Shown here: positions 33,411 to 41,986 of the stretch, piece after piece
Layout: the number at the start of each line of letters is the position of its first letter
Numbering within the stretch: position 1 is the stretch's first letter
Source: Micromonospora sicca
GTDB lineage: Bacteria > Actinomycetota > Actinomycetes > Mycobacteriales > Micromonosporaceae
Length of the DNA: 52,794 bases
Assembly: GCF_003172935.1 (NCBI RefSeq)
Contig: NZ_QGKS01000272.1
Span: 1 to 52,794 of the forward strand
Direction: 5' to 3'
Position numbers and translations under genes: made by a program
The notes under the pieces: generated by a model
Told to the model about the DNA's origin: nothing
Database searches by the model: none
What the model saw: the letters and a program-made list of their open reading frames with translations, nothing else

Positions 33411-33839
33411 TCAGCACGGGGTCCGCTCGTGGCGCGGGTAGTGCCGGCCCCGGCCGCGGAGGTCGCGGATCGCCCGTCGTCGGTGCGCTGGTGAGCCTGG
33501 GCGCGTCCGGCGTGAACCGCGGCGATCACGGACAGCACAGCCGCGGATCGCCGTGCTCGCCGCCGTCACGACGAGGGCGGCGACCAGCACCGGACGGCGA
33601 CCCAGGTGATCGCTGAGCGACCCGACCGTCAGCAAGGCGCCGAGCAGACCGGCGATGTACACGGCGAAGATCACCGTCAGCATCGTCACCGAGAAGCCCC
33701 AGCGCTCCCGGTACAGCGGGTAGATCGGGGACGGCGCGCTCGCGGTCGCCATCATCAGCACGTTGGCGCAGACGAGCAGGACGAACGAAGCACGACGTCC
33801 GAGACGACGCCGGTTGTCGAAGTGGCCCACACCGTTCAT
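33411..33839 (-). pseudogene. MFS transporter, N-terminal fragment
   Basis: The first ~85 residues are a proper major facilitator start (FVLLVCANVLMMATASAPSP, then the loop GSLSDHLGRRPVLVAAL with the conserved D-x-x-GRRP signature). After AASTAI the chain turns into an arginine-rich sequence and stops, leaving out some ten membrane spans, so most of the gene has been deleted. GAGG before the ATG at 33839 shows that the translation start survives. The deletion removed an efflux or uptake function from this run. Confidence 0.75.
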
Positions 33840-33863
33840 CGCGTGGCCTCGTGAAATGTCCAA

Positions 33864-34502
33864 TCAGCTCGGCCAGGGCGAACCGACGATGCGCTCGACC
33901 GTCGTCACGCGCTGGAAGCCGGGGATGAAGTGTTCGAGCACGTCGGAGTTCACGGTGCCGTTCGTGGTTTCGGGGCGGTTCTTCAGCCCGTCGACGTAGG
34001 CTCGCAGAAACTCGTTCTTAAAGTCCCCTCGTGGATGGACGGCGAGGATTTCGCCCAGCTGATCGTGTTCCAGTCCGTCCAGGCCGAAGCCGAGCACGTC
34101 GGTCAAGACACCGAGGTACGTGGTCGCGATTTCCGGGGCCATCCGGTCGGGGATGCCCGGCGTGGTGTGCAGCGCGACCGCCGTCCAAACGGTCTCGGCG
34201 GCGGCCGTCGAGAAACCCCGGTCCAGGAGGAACTTGCGCGCGTGGTCGGCGCCATCGACTTCGAAGCGCTGCTCGACGTCGGAAAACGGAGTCAGGAGGC
34301 CGGTGTCGTGGAACATGGCCGCCAGATAGAGCAGCTCCGGGTCCGGTTTCACGCCAAGCTTGTGAGCGTGAATCAGGCTGAAGAAGAAGACCCGTCGGGA
34401 GTGGTGGTAGATGAGGGGGCTGGTCGTCTCCTGGATGCGCCTGGTCGCTTCGGCGACCGCCGCTGTCTCAGGAATCTCCAGCCCCGCGATGACCTCTCGC
34501 AT
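33864..34502 (-). CDS. HD-domain hydrolase of the cyanamide hydratase type
   Basis: 212 residues. The HD metal motif is complete: the first histidines in LIYHHSRRVFFFSLIHAHKL, then the HD pair in LYLAAMFHDTGLL and the aspartate in FEVDGADHARKFL. The Ser/His-rich entry helix and the length match cyanamide hydratase/Ddi2-like proteins, which hydrate cyanamide or related nitriles, rather than nucleotide-cyclic phosphodiesterases. GGAAGG lies nine bases before the ATG. First gene of the minus-strand run, opposite the AraC-type regulator. Confidence 0.8.
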   Translation of the reverse strand: MREVIAGLEIPETAAVAEATRRIQETTSPLIYHHSRRVFFFSLIHAHKLGVKPDPELLYLAAMFHDTGLLTPFSDVEQRFEVDGADHARKFLLDRGFSTAAAETVWTAVALHTTPGIPDRMAPEIATTYLGVLTDVLGFGLDGLEHDQLGEILAVHPRGDFKNEFLRAYVDGLKNRPETTNGTVNSDVLEHFIPGFQRVTTVERIVGSPWPS

Positions 34503-35043
34503 GATCTCTGACCTTCCGGGAAATGTGCGCGGACCGTGTTTCCGACCTCCATGCTGCCCACCGATCGTCCTACGGCGCCGCCTTCGTCCGGCCAGGAATC
34601 ACTTATATCCGGACAGGGCGAAATCGCAGTCGTGTGCTCCACCACGCGCGGCACCACGTCCCGCAGCCGGGTCCAGCGCCTGGCCTGCGACTTCGCGTCG
34701 TCGGTCACGGCCCGTTCCACGCGACGCCTGGTGTCGGGTTCATCGCGTGAGTCAACCGGGCATCGGTTGCGGCACGAGGATTTCGTAGACCAGCCTTAGC
34801 AACGGCTCCGGCGTTTCTTGAACAAACCCGCTGTGCACGTAATCAGCCGAAGATCACGGAGAGTTCGTTTACATGCAATAGTCGTAACGTGAGCAACCCC
34901 GCCCACGAGGATCCCCGTCATCTCCGGTAATGGCGTGCTACCAATAAACGGTGTCCATGCCTCCTGTTTCGCCGACCCAACGGCGGTCAGTGCCGCCGGA
35001 GTCCGGCCGCTCACCGCGGGGATCCGGCTCTGAAGGGACCGGA
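34503..35043. other. Divergent intergenic region, HD gene / AraC gene
   Basis: 541 bases with only non-protein-like open frames. It must hold the promoters of both divergent genes, but I see no clear -35/-10 pair or palindrome. The stretch 34790-34950 is clearly less GC-rich than the surroundings, which is usual for promoter DNA. Confidence 0.4.
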
Positions 35044-36021
35044 GTGGTGAACGCTGGCCCCCATCGCGTCGCGATCTTCGTCTACGACGGAGTGACGTTG
35101 CTGGACGTCGCCGGTCCCGCGGAGGTGTTCAAGGAGGCGAACCGGTTCGGTGCCGACTACCGGATCGTGCTGCTGTCGCCGACCGGTGCGGACGTTACGT
35201 CGAACCTCGGGGTTCGGATCGCGGTAGACGGCGCCGTCTCCTCGGAGCCTGCTTTCGACACGTTACTGGTGGCCGGGTCCGACCGCTATCCGCGCGCCCG
35301 TGTCCCCGCCGACCTGGCGGACGCCGCACGGATACCGGCGGCTGTGGCCGGCCGGGTCGCGTCGATCTGCACCGGAGCGTTCGTCCTCGCCGCTGCCGGC
35401 GTCCTCGACGGCAAGCGCGCGACCACGCACTGGCAGGTCGCGCACGAGCTTGCCGCCCGGTATCCGACGTGCCGCGTCGAGCCCGACGCGATCTACGTTC
35501 GCGATGGCACCACGTACACGTCGGCAGGGGTGACGGCCGGTATCGATCTGGCGCTCGCTCTCGTCGAAGAGGACCACGGGCCCGACCTGGCGCGCGACGT
35601 CGCACGCGCCTTGGTGGTGTACATGCAGCGTGCGGGCGGCCAGTCCCAGTTCTCGGCACCGCTGCAAGGACCGCCGCCCCGGTCGCCGGCTCTCCGCAAA
35701 ATCACCGACTTGGTGACGGCGAACCCCCGCGGGGACCACTCGCTCGGTGAACTCGCGAAACACCTCAACGTGAGCACCCGGCACCTCACCCGGCTTTTCC
35801 ACGACGAGCTGTCCACGACACCGGCCCGCTACGTGGAAAACATCCGATTCGACATGGCCAGGGCACTGCTCGACCAAGGACACACCGCGACGCAGGCCGC
35901 GACCCTTGCCGGGTTCCCCAGCTACGAAAGCATGCGACGGGTTTTCGCCAGGAAGCTGTCGATCAGCCCCGCCGCCTACCAACGCCGGTTCAGCACGGCC
36001 CGCCGCGCCAACGCGGGTTAG
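35044..36021 (+). CDS. AraC-family regulator with DJ-1/PfpI domain (FtrA-like)
   Basis: 325 residues. Residues ~1-180 form a class I glutamine-amidotransferase-like (DJ-1/PfpI) sensor: VAIFVYDGVTLLDVAGPAEV and the nucleophile-elbow segment VASICTGAFVLAAAGVLDGK with its cysteine. Residues ~215-315 hold two AraC helix-turn-helices (LGELAKHLNVSTRHLTRLF, and ATQAATLAGFPSYESMRRVF). GTG codons at 35044 and 35047 are both usable, with AAGGGA upstream. As in FtrA-type neighbours, it probably activates the divergent HD/MFS/oxidoreductase genes in response to a small molecule. Confidence 0.87.
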   Translation: MVNAGPHRVAIFVYDGVTLLDVAGPAEVFKEANRFGADYRIVLLSPTGADVTSNLGVRIAVDGAVSSEPAFDTLLVAGSDRYPRARVPADLADAARIPAAVAGRVASICTGAFVLAAAGVLDGKRATTHWQVAHELAARYPTCRVEPDAIYVRDGTTYTSAGVTAGIDLALALVEEDHGPDLARDVARALVVYMQRAGGQSQFSAPLQGPPPRSPALRKITDLVTANPRGDHSLGELAKHLNVSTRHLTRLFHDELSTTPARYVENIRFDMARALLDQGHTATQAATLAGFPSYESMRRVFARKLSISPAAYQRRFSTARRANAG

Positions 36022-36214
36022 TACTCCAGTTGCAGTTGAGGGAGCTGGTGTCTTCGCTGGTAGTGGCAGGTCTGGGCGCGGTATTGGCGGCTCCGCCGAA
36101 GCCGTTTGCTGATCCCGCCATCTGCGACTCGGATCCCGTCCGCAACGTCATGACCAGCGCTTCCTGCGTGGTGACACACCTCTTCGGCGGACCCCAAGGC
36201 GTCACGGTTCGTGG

Positions 36215-36726
36215 GTGTCCTTCGCAGCGGAGGTGTCCTCATCTGCCGATGTGCGTGCACCGAACGGCTCGCGGCTGCGGGACCGGGCCGCGCAGTTGAA
36301 CACGCGGGCGCCCGACGCGGTGCGCCGCGGGTGGGCGACGATGCATCAGGGGCTGATCGCGGACAACCTGCCCGGCCGGCGGGACCTCGCCCCGCCCCGC
36401 TACGAGGCGGCGCTGCGGGCCGATGAGGGCACCGATCCGCGGCTGGAGCGGGAGGCGCTGCGGCACCTCGGCGATCACGACCGGGACAACGGGGACCGGG
36501 ACGCGGCGTACGCCCGGTGGGCCCGCGCGACCGAGCTGAGCAGCCGCGCCAGCCTGGTCCCGGGCTTGGTCACCCAGCAGTTGCTGCTCGCCGTGCTGGC
36601 CCGCGACACCGGGGACGAGGCCGGGACGCGGATGCTGGCCCGCGAGATCGCCCGCAGCGCCGGGGTGATCGGCGCCACCGCCCATACACGCAGGCCACCG
36701 CCCTCAACGGCGAACGGATCGCCTGA
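36215..36726 (+). CDS. TPR-like hypothetical protein, one frameshift
   Basis: About 170 residues with helical-repeat character: RGWATMHQGLIADN, RYEAALRADEGTD, EREALRHLGDHDRDNGDRDA and TQQLLLAVLARDTGDEAGTR. The last 14 residues (TQATALNGERIA) lie in another frame; adding one C to the CCC run at 36681-36683 joins them and makes the length divisible by three. Upstream of the RAAQLN segment the sequence is unlike a protein start, so the 5' end may be lost or the start may differ. No function is assigned. Confidence 0.5.
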
Positions 36727-36736
36727 CCGGCGCGGG

Positions 36737-37315
36737 TCAGGAAGGCCGCAGCCCGGCGAAGAGTGCGTCGAGGACCCGGTCCACATACTCGTGGGTCAGC
36801 GGTTCCTGAGTGATCAGCAGCTGGAAGTACAGCGGCCCAGACAGGATCGCCATCGCCAGTTCCAGGTCGAAGTCGGGTGCCACCTGACCCTGGTCGCGGG
36901 CCGCCTTGAGCCGGGCGACGGTCTTGTCCGCCTGCGGGGCGATGAAGCGCTCGTTCAGCGTGACGGCGACCTGGCGATCATGCTGGGCCTCGCCGACCAA
37001 GGCCTGGAACAGCGGGCCGAAGGGCGGCCCACCGAGCAGGTCCACGGCCGCGTAGATCTGCGCCCGCAGGTCGGCGGCGATGTCGCCGGTGTCGGGATAG
37101 TCCAGGCCGGACTCGTTCAGCGACAGCAGCGAGTCGAGCAGCAAGGCACCCTTGGATGACCAGCGGCGGTAGATCGTGTGCTTCCCGACGCCGGCGCGGG
37201 CCGCGACCGCTTCGATGCTCAGCCTGGCGTAGCCGATCTCCCGGCCCAGCTCCAGCGTGGTCAGCATGATGGCATCGGTTCGCTCGGCGCCACGGCGGCG
37301 GGGTGCGTCGGTCAT
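36737..37315 (-). CDS. TetR-family repressor
   Basis: 192 residues. The N-terminal HTH is typical (LSIEAVAARAGVGKHTIYRRW); the C-terminal ~130 residues form the ligand and dimer domain with the segment GGPPFGPLFQALVGEAQHD. It is divergent from the acetyltransferase-monooxygenase pair, with two palindromic operators in between, so it should repress that pair and itself until a drug-like ligand binds. Confidence 0.9.
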   Translation of the reverse strand: MTDAPRRRGAERTDAIMLTTLELGREIGYARLSIEAVAARAGVGKHTIYRRWSSKGALLLDSLLSLNESGLDYPDTGDIAADLRAQIYAAVDLLGGPPFGPLFQALVGEAQHDRQVAVTLNERFIAPQADKTVARLKAARDQGQVAPDFDLELAMAILSGPLYFQLLITQEPLTHEYVDRVLDALFAGLRPS

Positions 37316-37330
37316 TCCGACACCTTAACG

Positions 37331-37348
37331 GTACGGCACGTGCCGTAC
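37331..37348. promoter_or_regulatory. TetR operator 1
   Basis: GTACGGCACGTGCCGTAC is a perfect 18-bp palindrome, 16 bases upstream of the tetR start codon and touching the -35 of the forward promoter. Confidence 0.8.
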
Positions 37349-37377
37349 TTGACTCGGAGAGGTCTCCCCGGCATGAT
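37349..37377 (+). promoter_or_regulatory. Promoter of the acetyltransferase-monooxygenase operon
   Basis: TTGACT at 37349-37354 and CATGAT at 37372-37377 are 17 bases apart. Operator 1 abuts the -35 and operator 2 begins six bases after the -10, so a bound TetR protein would block polymerase from both sides. Confidence 0.6.
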
Positions 37378-37382
37378 CTTAT

Positions 37383-37399
37383 CGGCACGGTCCGTGCCG
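37383..37399. promoter_or_regulatory. TetR operator 2
   Basis: CGGCACG-GTC-CGTGCCG repeats the arms of operator 1 (CGGCACG/CGTGCCG) as a near-perfect palindrome. The centres of the two operators are about 51 bases apart, close to five helical turns. Confidence 0.78.
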
Positions 37400-37420
37400 T
37401 TCCGATGAGGAGAGACTGCG

Positions 37421-38053
37421 ATGCCCGTTCCCGCCGACCCCACCGTGCTGCACCCGATGCCCGACCGACCGCGGGTGGTACTGCTGAAACCACTGATCAC
37501 CTCGCCACTGATCGAGGCCGGGGAGTTCTCCTACTACGACGACCCGGATGATCCGACCGCGTTCGAGACCCGAAACGTGCTCTACCACTACGGGCCCGAG
37601 AAGCTCGTGATCGGGACGTTCTGTGCCCTGGGCGAAGGCGTGCGGTTCATCATGAACGGGGCCAACCACCGCATCAACGGCCCCTCGACGTTCCCCTTCC
37701 CGATCATGGGTGGTTCCTGGGCCGAGCACTTCGACCTCATCACCGGCCTGCCGGGACGAGGCGACACCGTGGTGGGCAACGACGCCTGGCTGGGCTACCG
37801 AGCCATGGTGATGCCGGGCGTCCGCATCGGCCACGGAGCAATCATCGCGTCCGGCGCCGTCGTGGTCGACGACGTCCCCGACTACGGCATCGTCGGCGGC
37901 AACCCGGCCCGGCTGCTGCGCCGCCGCTACAGCGACGCTGACATCGACCGGCTCCTCACCGTGGCCTGGTGGGACTGGCCGCTCGAGCGCATCACCGAGC
38001 ACGTCCGCACGATCATGTCCGGCAGCATCGACGACCTGGAGAGGTGCGCATGA
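37421..38053 (+). CDS. Vat/CatB-like xenobiotic O-acetyltransferase
   Basis: 210 residues of the hexapeptide-repeat (left-handed beta-helix) xenobiotic acetyltransferase family that includes streptogramin A acetyltransferases and CatB. The acetyl-CoA-dependent catalytic histidine lies in MNGANHRINGPSTFPFP; later hexapeptide turns are seen in TVVGNDAWLGYRAMVMPGV and HGAIIASGAVVVDDVPDYG, then the tail IVGGNPARLLRRRY. GAGGAGAG before the ATG is a good ribosome site. Coupled by ATGA to a flavin monooxygenase and controlled by TetR, it most likely inactivates an antibiotic. Which one cannot be read from sequence. Confidence 0.88.
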   Translation: MPVPADPTVLHPMPDRPRVVLLKPLITSPLIEAGEFSYYDDPDDPTAFETRNVLYHYGPEKLVIGTFCALGEGVRFIMNGANHRINGPSTFPFPIMGGSWAEHFDLITGLPGRGDTVVGNDAWLGYRAMVMPGVRIGHGAIIASGAVVVDDVPDYGIVGGNPARLLRRRYSDADIDRLLTVAWWDWPLERITEHVRTIMSGSIDDLERCA

Positions 38054-39564
38054 AGCATACCGATGTGATCATTGTGGGTGCCGGCCCGACCGGTCTCCTG
38101 CTGGCCGCCGAACTGCGCCTTGCCGGTGTCCGGCCGCTGGTGCTGGAACGGCAGCCACGGCGCCGGGACACCCCGAAGGCCGGCGGTCTCGGCGGGCAGA
38201 TCCTGGAGTTGCTGCGCTACCGAGGCCTGCTGGACCGCTTCGAGGCAGCCTGCACCGGCCCGGTCCCGCCTCCCCGCTTCCCGTTTGGCGGGGTACATCT
38301 TGACTTCACCCGGCTGGCCGATCCGCCGCTGCACGCCCTGCCGCTCCCGCAACAGCAACTCGAGGGGCTGCTCGACGAGCACGCCGGTGAGCTCGGAGCC
38401 GACATCCGCCGCGGGCACCAGGTGATCGGGTTGAGCCAGGACGATGCCGCGGTGACCGTGGACGTACGGGGGCCGGACGGTCCGTACCAGGTGACCGCGT
38501 CCTACCTGGTGGGGTGCGACGGCGCGCGCAGCCGGGTTCGTGACTGGGCCGGCATCTCGTTCCCCGGCGTCACCTATCCGGAGGTCAACCGGCTGGCCCA
38601 GGTCACCCTGCCCGACACGGTGAGCGTGCTCGGCAATGGCGACCTCGACGTGCCCGGCTCCGGCACGATCCGGGCGGGGTTCACCCGTACGGAAAACGGT
38701 CTCTTCGGGGTTGGCTCCTCGCCCGGATCCCCGGACGTCTCCCTTTACACGATCGAGGACGAGAGCACCGAGTACGACGACGACCTCCCGATGACCGTGT
38801 CCGAACTGCAGGACAGCGTCCACCGCGTGCTCGGGGTGCGGCTGCCGGTGGGCGAGGCGACACGGCTGTCCCGGTTCACCTTCAAGGCCCGGCAGGCCGA
38901 CAGCTACCGGCACGGGCGGATCCTGTTGGCCGGTGACGCGGCCCACCTGTTTCCCGCCACCGGGGTGGCGCTCAACGCCGGCCTGCTCGACGCCGTCAAC
39001 CTGGCCTGGAAGCTGGCCGCCGACCTGCACGGCGGGGCACCGGCCGGCCTGCTGGACACCTACCACGGCGAACGCCACCTCGCCGGCGCCCGCACGATGC
39101 TGCACACCCGGGCTCAGGTGGCGCTGCGGCGCGGGCACGACGCGGCCGCCGAAGCGCTGCGGGAGCTCTTCCAGGAACTGCTCGCCGACGAGCAGCCGTT
39201 GCGCCGGATGGGTGCGCTCGTCGCCGGTGCCGACATCCGTTACCCGATGCCCGGCACGGGTCACCACGCGCTGGCCGGTGCCTTCGCCCCCGACCTCATC
39301 CTGCACACCGACCAGGGCCTGACCAGCGTCGCGGAGCTGATGCGCCCGGCCCGGCCGATCCTGCTCGACCTCGCCGACCGACCGGAGCTCAGGCAAGCGG
39401 CCCGGGACTGGGGGCAGCGCGTCGACATCCACACCGCCAAAACCGATCAGCGCCCGGCCGACGCCCTGCTGATCCGTCCGGACGCGCACATCGCCTGGGC
39501 TGGGGACGGCGCGCCCGGGCTGCGCGAAGCGCTCTCCAGCTGGTTCGGCACCCCGAAGCCCTGA
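38050..39564 (+). CDS. FAD-dependent aromatic monooxygenase (group A flavoprotein)
   Basis: 504 residues. FAD sites: IIVGAGPTGLLLAAEL with the acid LERQP at the end of the next strand, the mid-chain YLVGCDGARSRVRDWAG, and GRILLAGDAAHLFPATG before LNAGLLDAVNLAWKLA. The C-terminal ~110 residues form the thioredoxin-like domain of PheA/TetX/RIFMO relatives. The usual APAGGQGMN stretch after the third motif is altered to FPATGVALN, so the substrate is probably unlike that of rifampicin monooxygenase. The gene overlaps the acetyltransferase by ATGA. A joint role in hydroxylating and acetylating a drug is the natural inference. Confidence 0.87.
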   Translation: MKHTDVIIVGAGPTGLLLAAELRLAGVRPLVLERQPRRRDTPKAGGLGGQILELLRYRGLLDRFEAACTGPVPPPRFPFGGVHLDFTRLADPPLHALPLPQQQLEGLLDEHAGELGADIRRGHQVIGLSQDDAAVTVDVRGPDGPYQVTASYLVGCDGARSRVRDWAGISFPGVTYPEVNRLAQVTLPDTVSVLGNGDLDVPGSGTIRAGFTRTENGLFGVGSSPGSPDVSLYTIEDESTEYDDDLPMTVSELQDSVHRVLGVRLPVGEATRLSRFTFKARQADSYRHGRILLAGDAAHLFPATGVALNAGLLDAVNLAWKLAADLHGGAPAGLLDTYHGERHLAGARTMLHTRAQVALRRGHDAAAEALRELFQELLADEQPLRRMGALVAGADIRYPMPGTGHHALAGAFAPDLILHTDQGLTSVAELMRPARPILLDLADRPELRQAARDWGQRVDIHTAKTDQRPADALLIRPDAHIAWAGDGAPGLREALSSWFGTPKP

Positions 39565-39888
39565 AGCGCCGGTTTGCGGGCCTCGATCAGGAAGCGGCGG
39601 GAGTGGCGACGAACGGGCCGCCCGCCACGATCTGCTCGTGCAGGGCGCAACCGGTCCCGGCAGGCCGGCACGTGAACCCTGGGACCGTCCAGATCACCTT
39701 ACGAAGAAAGACGATCACGGCGGCGACGTCGAAGAACTCCATCCGCAGCTCGGGCTGCCGTCATGACCTTCGATGACGGGCTCGCTCGTGAGGATGACGT
39801 CAGAAAATCGGGATGCACGCCAAGCGGAAGCCGGCCTTGTAGGGTCGATCGCGCTGACGCAAGGACGTCGATTGTCAAGAGAGGGCGC
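39565..39888. other. Gap between monooxygenase and VOC genes
   Basis: 324 bases without a gene I can support. A minus-strand stretch at 39590-39680 (GCALHEQIVAGGPFVATPAAS, without a start) has a vaguely protein-like end but is too short to assign. Confidence 0.35.
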
Positions 39889-40275
39889 ATGACGAGCAGA
39901 CTGCTGCAGGTGACGGTTGACTGTCGGAACCCGCACCGGCTGGCCAGGTTCTGGGCTGCCGTTTTGGACTACCGGGTAATCGAGGATAAGGGCGACCAGG
40001 TCGAGATCGCCTCGTGGGAGCCGACCGTGGAGGCGGTGCGCCGGGAGCCGATGCCCTCGACTGTCATGTTCATCAGGGTCCCGGAGGACAAGGTCACGAA
40101 GAATCGGCTCCATCTTGACGTCATGCCGATCGACGTGAGCCAGGACGAGGAGGTCGAGCGGCTGATCGGTCTCGGCGCCGGGCGAGTCGACATCGGTCAG
40201 GGCAGGCAGAGTTGGGTGGTGCTGGCCGATCCGGAAGGCAACGAGTTCTGCGTTCTGCGTAGCATCGCGCCGTAG
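39889..40275 (+). CDS. VOC-superfamily (glyoxalase-like) protein
   Basis: 128 residues in two beta-alpha-beta-beta-beta modules: LLQVTVDCRNPHRLARFWAA starts the first, RLHLDVMPIDVSQDEEVERL the second, and DPEGNEFCVLR is the usual end. It belongs to the glyoxalase/bleomycin-resistance/dioxygenase fold, which binds metals or small ligands; no catalytic set fixes the role. The ATG at 39889 has GAGAGGG just upstream. It lies 324 bases after the antibiotic cassette and probably has its own promoter. Confidence 0.82.
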   Translation: MTSRLLQVTVDCRNPHRLARFWAAVLDYRVIEDKGDQVEIASWEPTVEAVRREPMPSTVMFIRVPEDKVTKNRLHLDVMPIDVSQDEEVERLIGLGAGRVDIGQGRQSWVVLADPEGNEFCVLRSIAP

Positions 40276-40560
40276 CAGACAGCCGTCCCGCCGATCGGCG
40301 GCCACGTCACGCGACGTCTCCACGAGCAGTTTGAGAGCTACCTCGTGGCCCGCGTGCAGCCACATCGTGGCAGCTCGGAGTTCGCGGATAACACATTCCA
40401 GCCAGGGCTCGCCGAGCGCAGATTGGGTGCGCGCCCATGCCGCGAGTCGCGCGGCTTGGGCGGTCCCGCGTGGCGTTCTGGCACGGACCGCCGGTCACCT
40501 CGCGCTGGCGGGCTGGTCGAGATAGCCGACGTCCGTTGAGCCGGGCGTGGCATGGACGTG

Positions 40561-40866
40561 TTAGCCCCAGTGCCGCGGGACCTGGACGATCTTTGTGGCG
40601 CCGGCCGAGTTGGCGGTGTGGACGTAGACGACGCCGATGTCGAGCGGGCGGCCCTCGAACGCTGCTCGTTCCAGCAGCTCCACGACCGGCCAGATCGTGT
40701 CGTCCCCGCTCAGGTCATGGTCCAGCCACAACTCGTCCAGTCGCTGGCCTCGGTACCGGTTGAGGAGTTGGACCCCGGCCGCGCTGGTACGGGCCACTTC
40801 CGCCTTGCGGCCGTCCACGAAAGACCGAAAATCGTCAACCAGAAATGACCCTGACCTCGCTGGCAT
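40561..40866 (-). CDS. Cyclic-phosphate processing receiver-like protein, probably truncated
   Basis: 101 residues. LDELWLDHDLSGDDTIWPVV carries the DHD acidic motif, and GRPLDIGVVYVHTANSAGAT is the following strand of the receiver-like fold used by the cyclic-phosphate processing family. Homologous chains normally run on some 10-20 residues; here the chain stops at VPRHWG, so the C-terminus is probably lost. The start at 40866 follows GGGATGG. The repeat core at 40909 lies shortly upstream of its start. Confidence 0.65.
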   Translation of the reverse strand: MPARSGSFLVDDFRSFVDGRKAEVARTSAAGVQLLNRYRGQRLDELWLDHDLSGDDTIWPVVELLERAAFEGRPLDIGVVYVHTANSAGATKIVQVPRHWG

Positions 40867-40908
40867 CCATCCCGGGATGATGCCTGACGTCGCCGTGCTC
40901 CGGCATCC

Positions 40909-40919
40909 GGATCTGCCGC
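40909..40919 (+). repeat. Dispersed repeat, core GGATCTGCCGC
   Basis: An exact 11-base copy, 43 bases upstream of the receiver-like gene's start. Confidence 0.6.
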
Positions 40920-41143
40920 GATCCGCGCTCAGCTGATGATCGCGGTTGCGTCGGTCGCCGTTAGAAACCTGCGGTGGTCTCGGGGCATCACCCCGGCGCG
41001 CTGTGATCCGTACCGACAAAGGCAGCACCCATAAGCCTGCTCCTGCCTGCCCTTGGGCGGCAGTTCACTCCTTATCTGATATCTGACCCGGCGGCGTGAC
41101 CCGGCAGATGCGCCGGTACGGGGCTTCGCGGTAGAACCGGAAC

Positions 41144-41829
41144 GTGACACTCAACTTCTGTCGGGAACTGTCGGCCGCCGACTGGATCGCCCACAGCGAC
41201 CTGCCGTGGCAGCAGCTTGTGGGCCTCGGCCCTCGGGCTTCGACGCCTACGCGCGGCTTCGGTTCCTGCCCGATCCGACACGTCCCGGCCAAAGCGAGAA
41301 CGACGTCGACGCGGACTGGCTCACCGACCAGCTGCCCACCCTTTTCGAGGTGCTGGCCACCCACACCACGACCCCGGAAGACTGCTACTTCTGCGTCTGG
41401 GAAGGCTTCGGCGACGCCGACGACGCAGCCGACGACGACGCCGTGTACATCGATGAAGAGAACACCGGCGCGCCGCTCGAGCGGTCCGGCAGCCGGCCGG
41501 GACTGGCGCCCACACCCGCTGCCCCGCCCTCGATGTCGCGTGCACCCAAGGTTGTGGTGCCCCACCGTGCGTACTGGTTGTTTCGAGGGCCGTTAGCCGA
41601 CGTCGGCACATGGGACACCGCTGCGGGGTGGCCGGGCCAGCGTCGTCTCAGCAACGCCGAGCCGGCGTTCGCCTGGCCCGCAGATCACGCCTGGTGCGTG
41701 GCCAAGGACGTCGATCCGCACTGGGCCGGGATCGGCGGGACCCGGGCGCTGATCACCCAACTCACCACCGACCTGCGCCTCGATGTGGTTCCCACGGACC
41801 CCACCCAGGACCAGCCGCTCTACCGATAA
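41144..41829 (+). CDS. Conserved hypothetical protein, one frameshift
   Basis: About 228 residues in two frames. The first gives CRELSAADWIAHSDLPWQQL; the second gives GFDAYARLRFLPDPTRPGQS, TTPEDCYFCVWEGFGDADDA, VVVPHRAYWLFRGPLADVG and PADHAWCVAKDVDPHWAGIG. Adding one C at the CCC of 41230-41232 restores GLGPSGFDAY and makes the span divisible by three. The chain is acidic, Trp-rich and soluble, and looks like a widespread actinobacterial family of unknown function. The GTG at 41144 has no strong ribosome site. Confidence 0.65.
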
Positions 41830-41902
41830 GCAGCCCGTGCCCAGTTGACGAGTACTTTGCGGACCGCTGACAGGGCCTGCCGCGCTCAGGTCGGAACGCG
41901 CC

Positions 41903-41913
41903 GGATCTGCCGC
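41903..41913 (+). repeat. Dispersed repeat, core GGATCTGCCGC
   Basis: An exact copy in the gap between two hypothetical genes, followed by CCGTGCGCGCCGG, which recurs in altered form at other copies. Confidence 0.6.
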
Positions 41914-41986
41914 AGCCGTGCGCGCCGGTTGATCATCGGCCACGGCTGCCGAGGGCGCGCCCGCGGCAAGACTCGATAATGACGAC

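Noticed and set aside
36022..36214. Open frame VSSLVVAGLGAVLAAPPKPF on the plus strand
   Set aside because: A hydrophobic start from TTG resembles a signal peptide, but the rest is not protein-like and there is no ribosome site.
39590..39680. Possible pirin-like C-terminus on the minus strand
   Set aside because: Only about 20 residues are suggestive, too few to support a call.
40276..40520. Minus-strand frame reading RLAAWARTQSALGEPWLECV and RELRAATMWLHAGHEVALKL
   Set aside because: It looks protein-like, but it runs antisense into the VOC gene and has no ribosome site. I could not match it to a family, so it is only a possible remnant.
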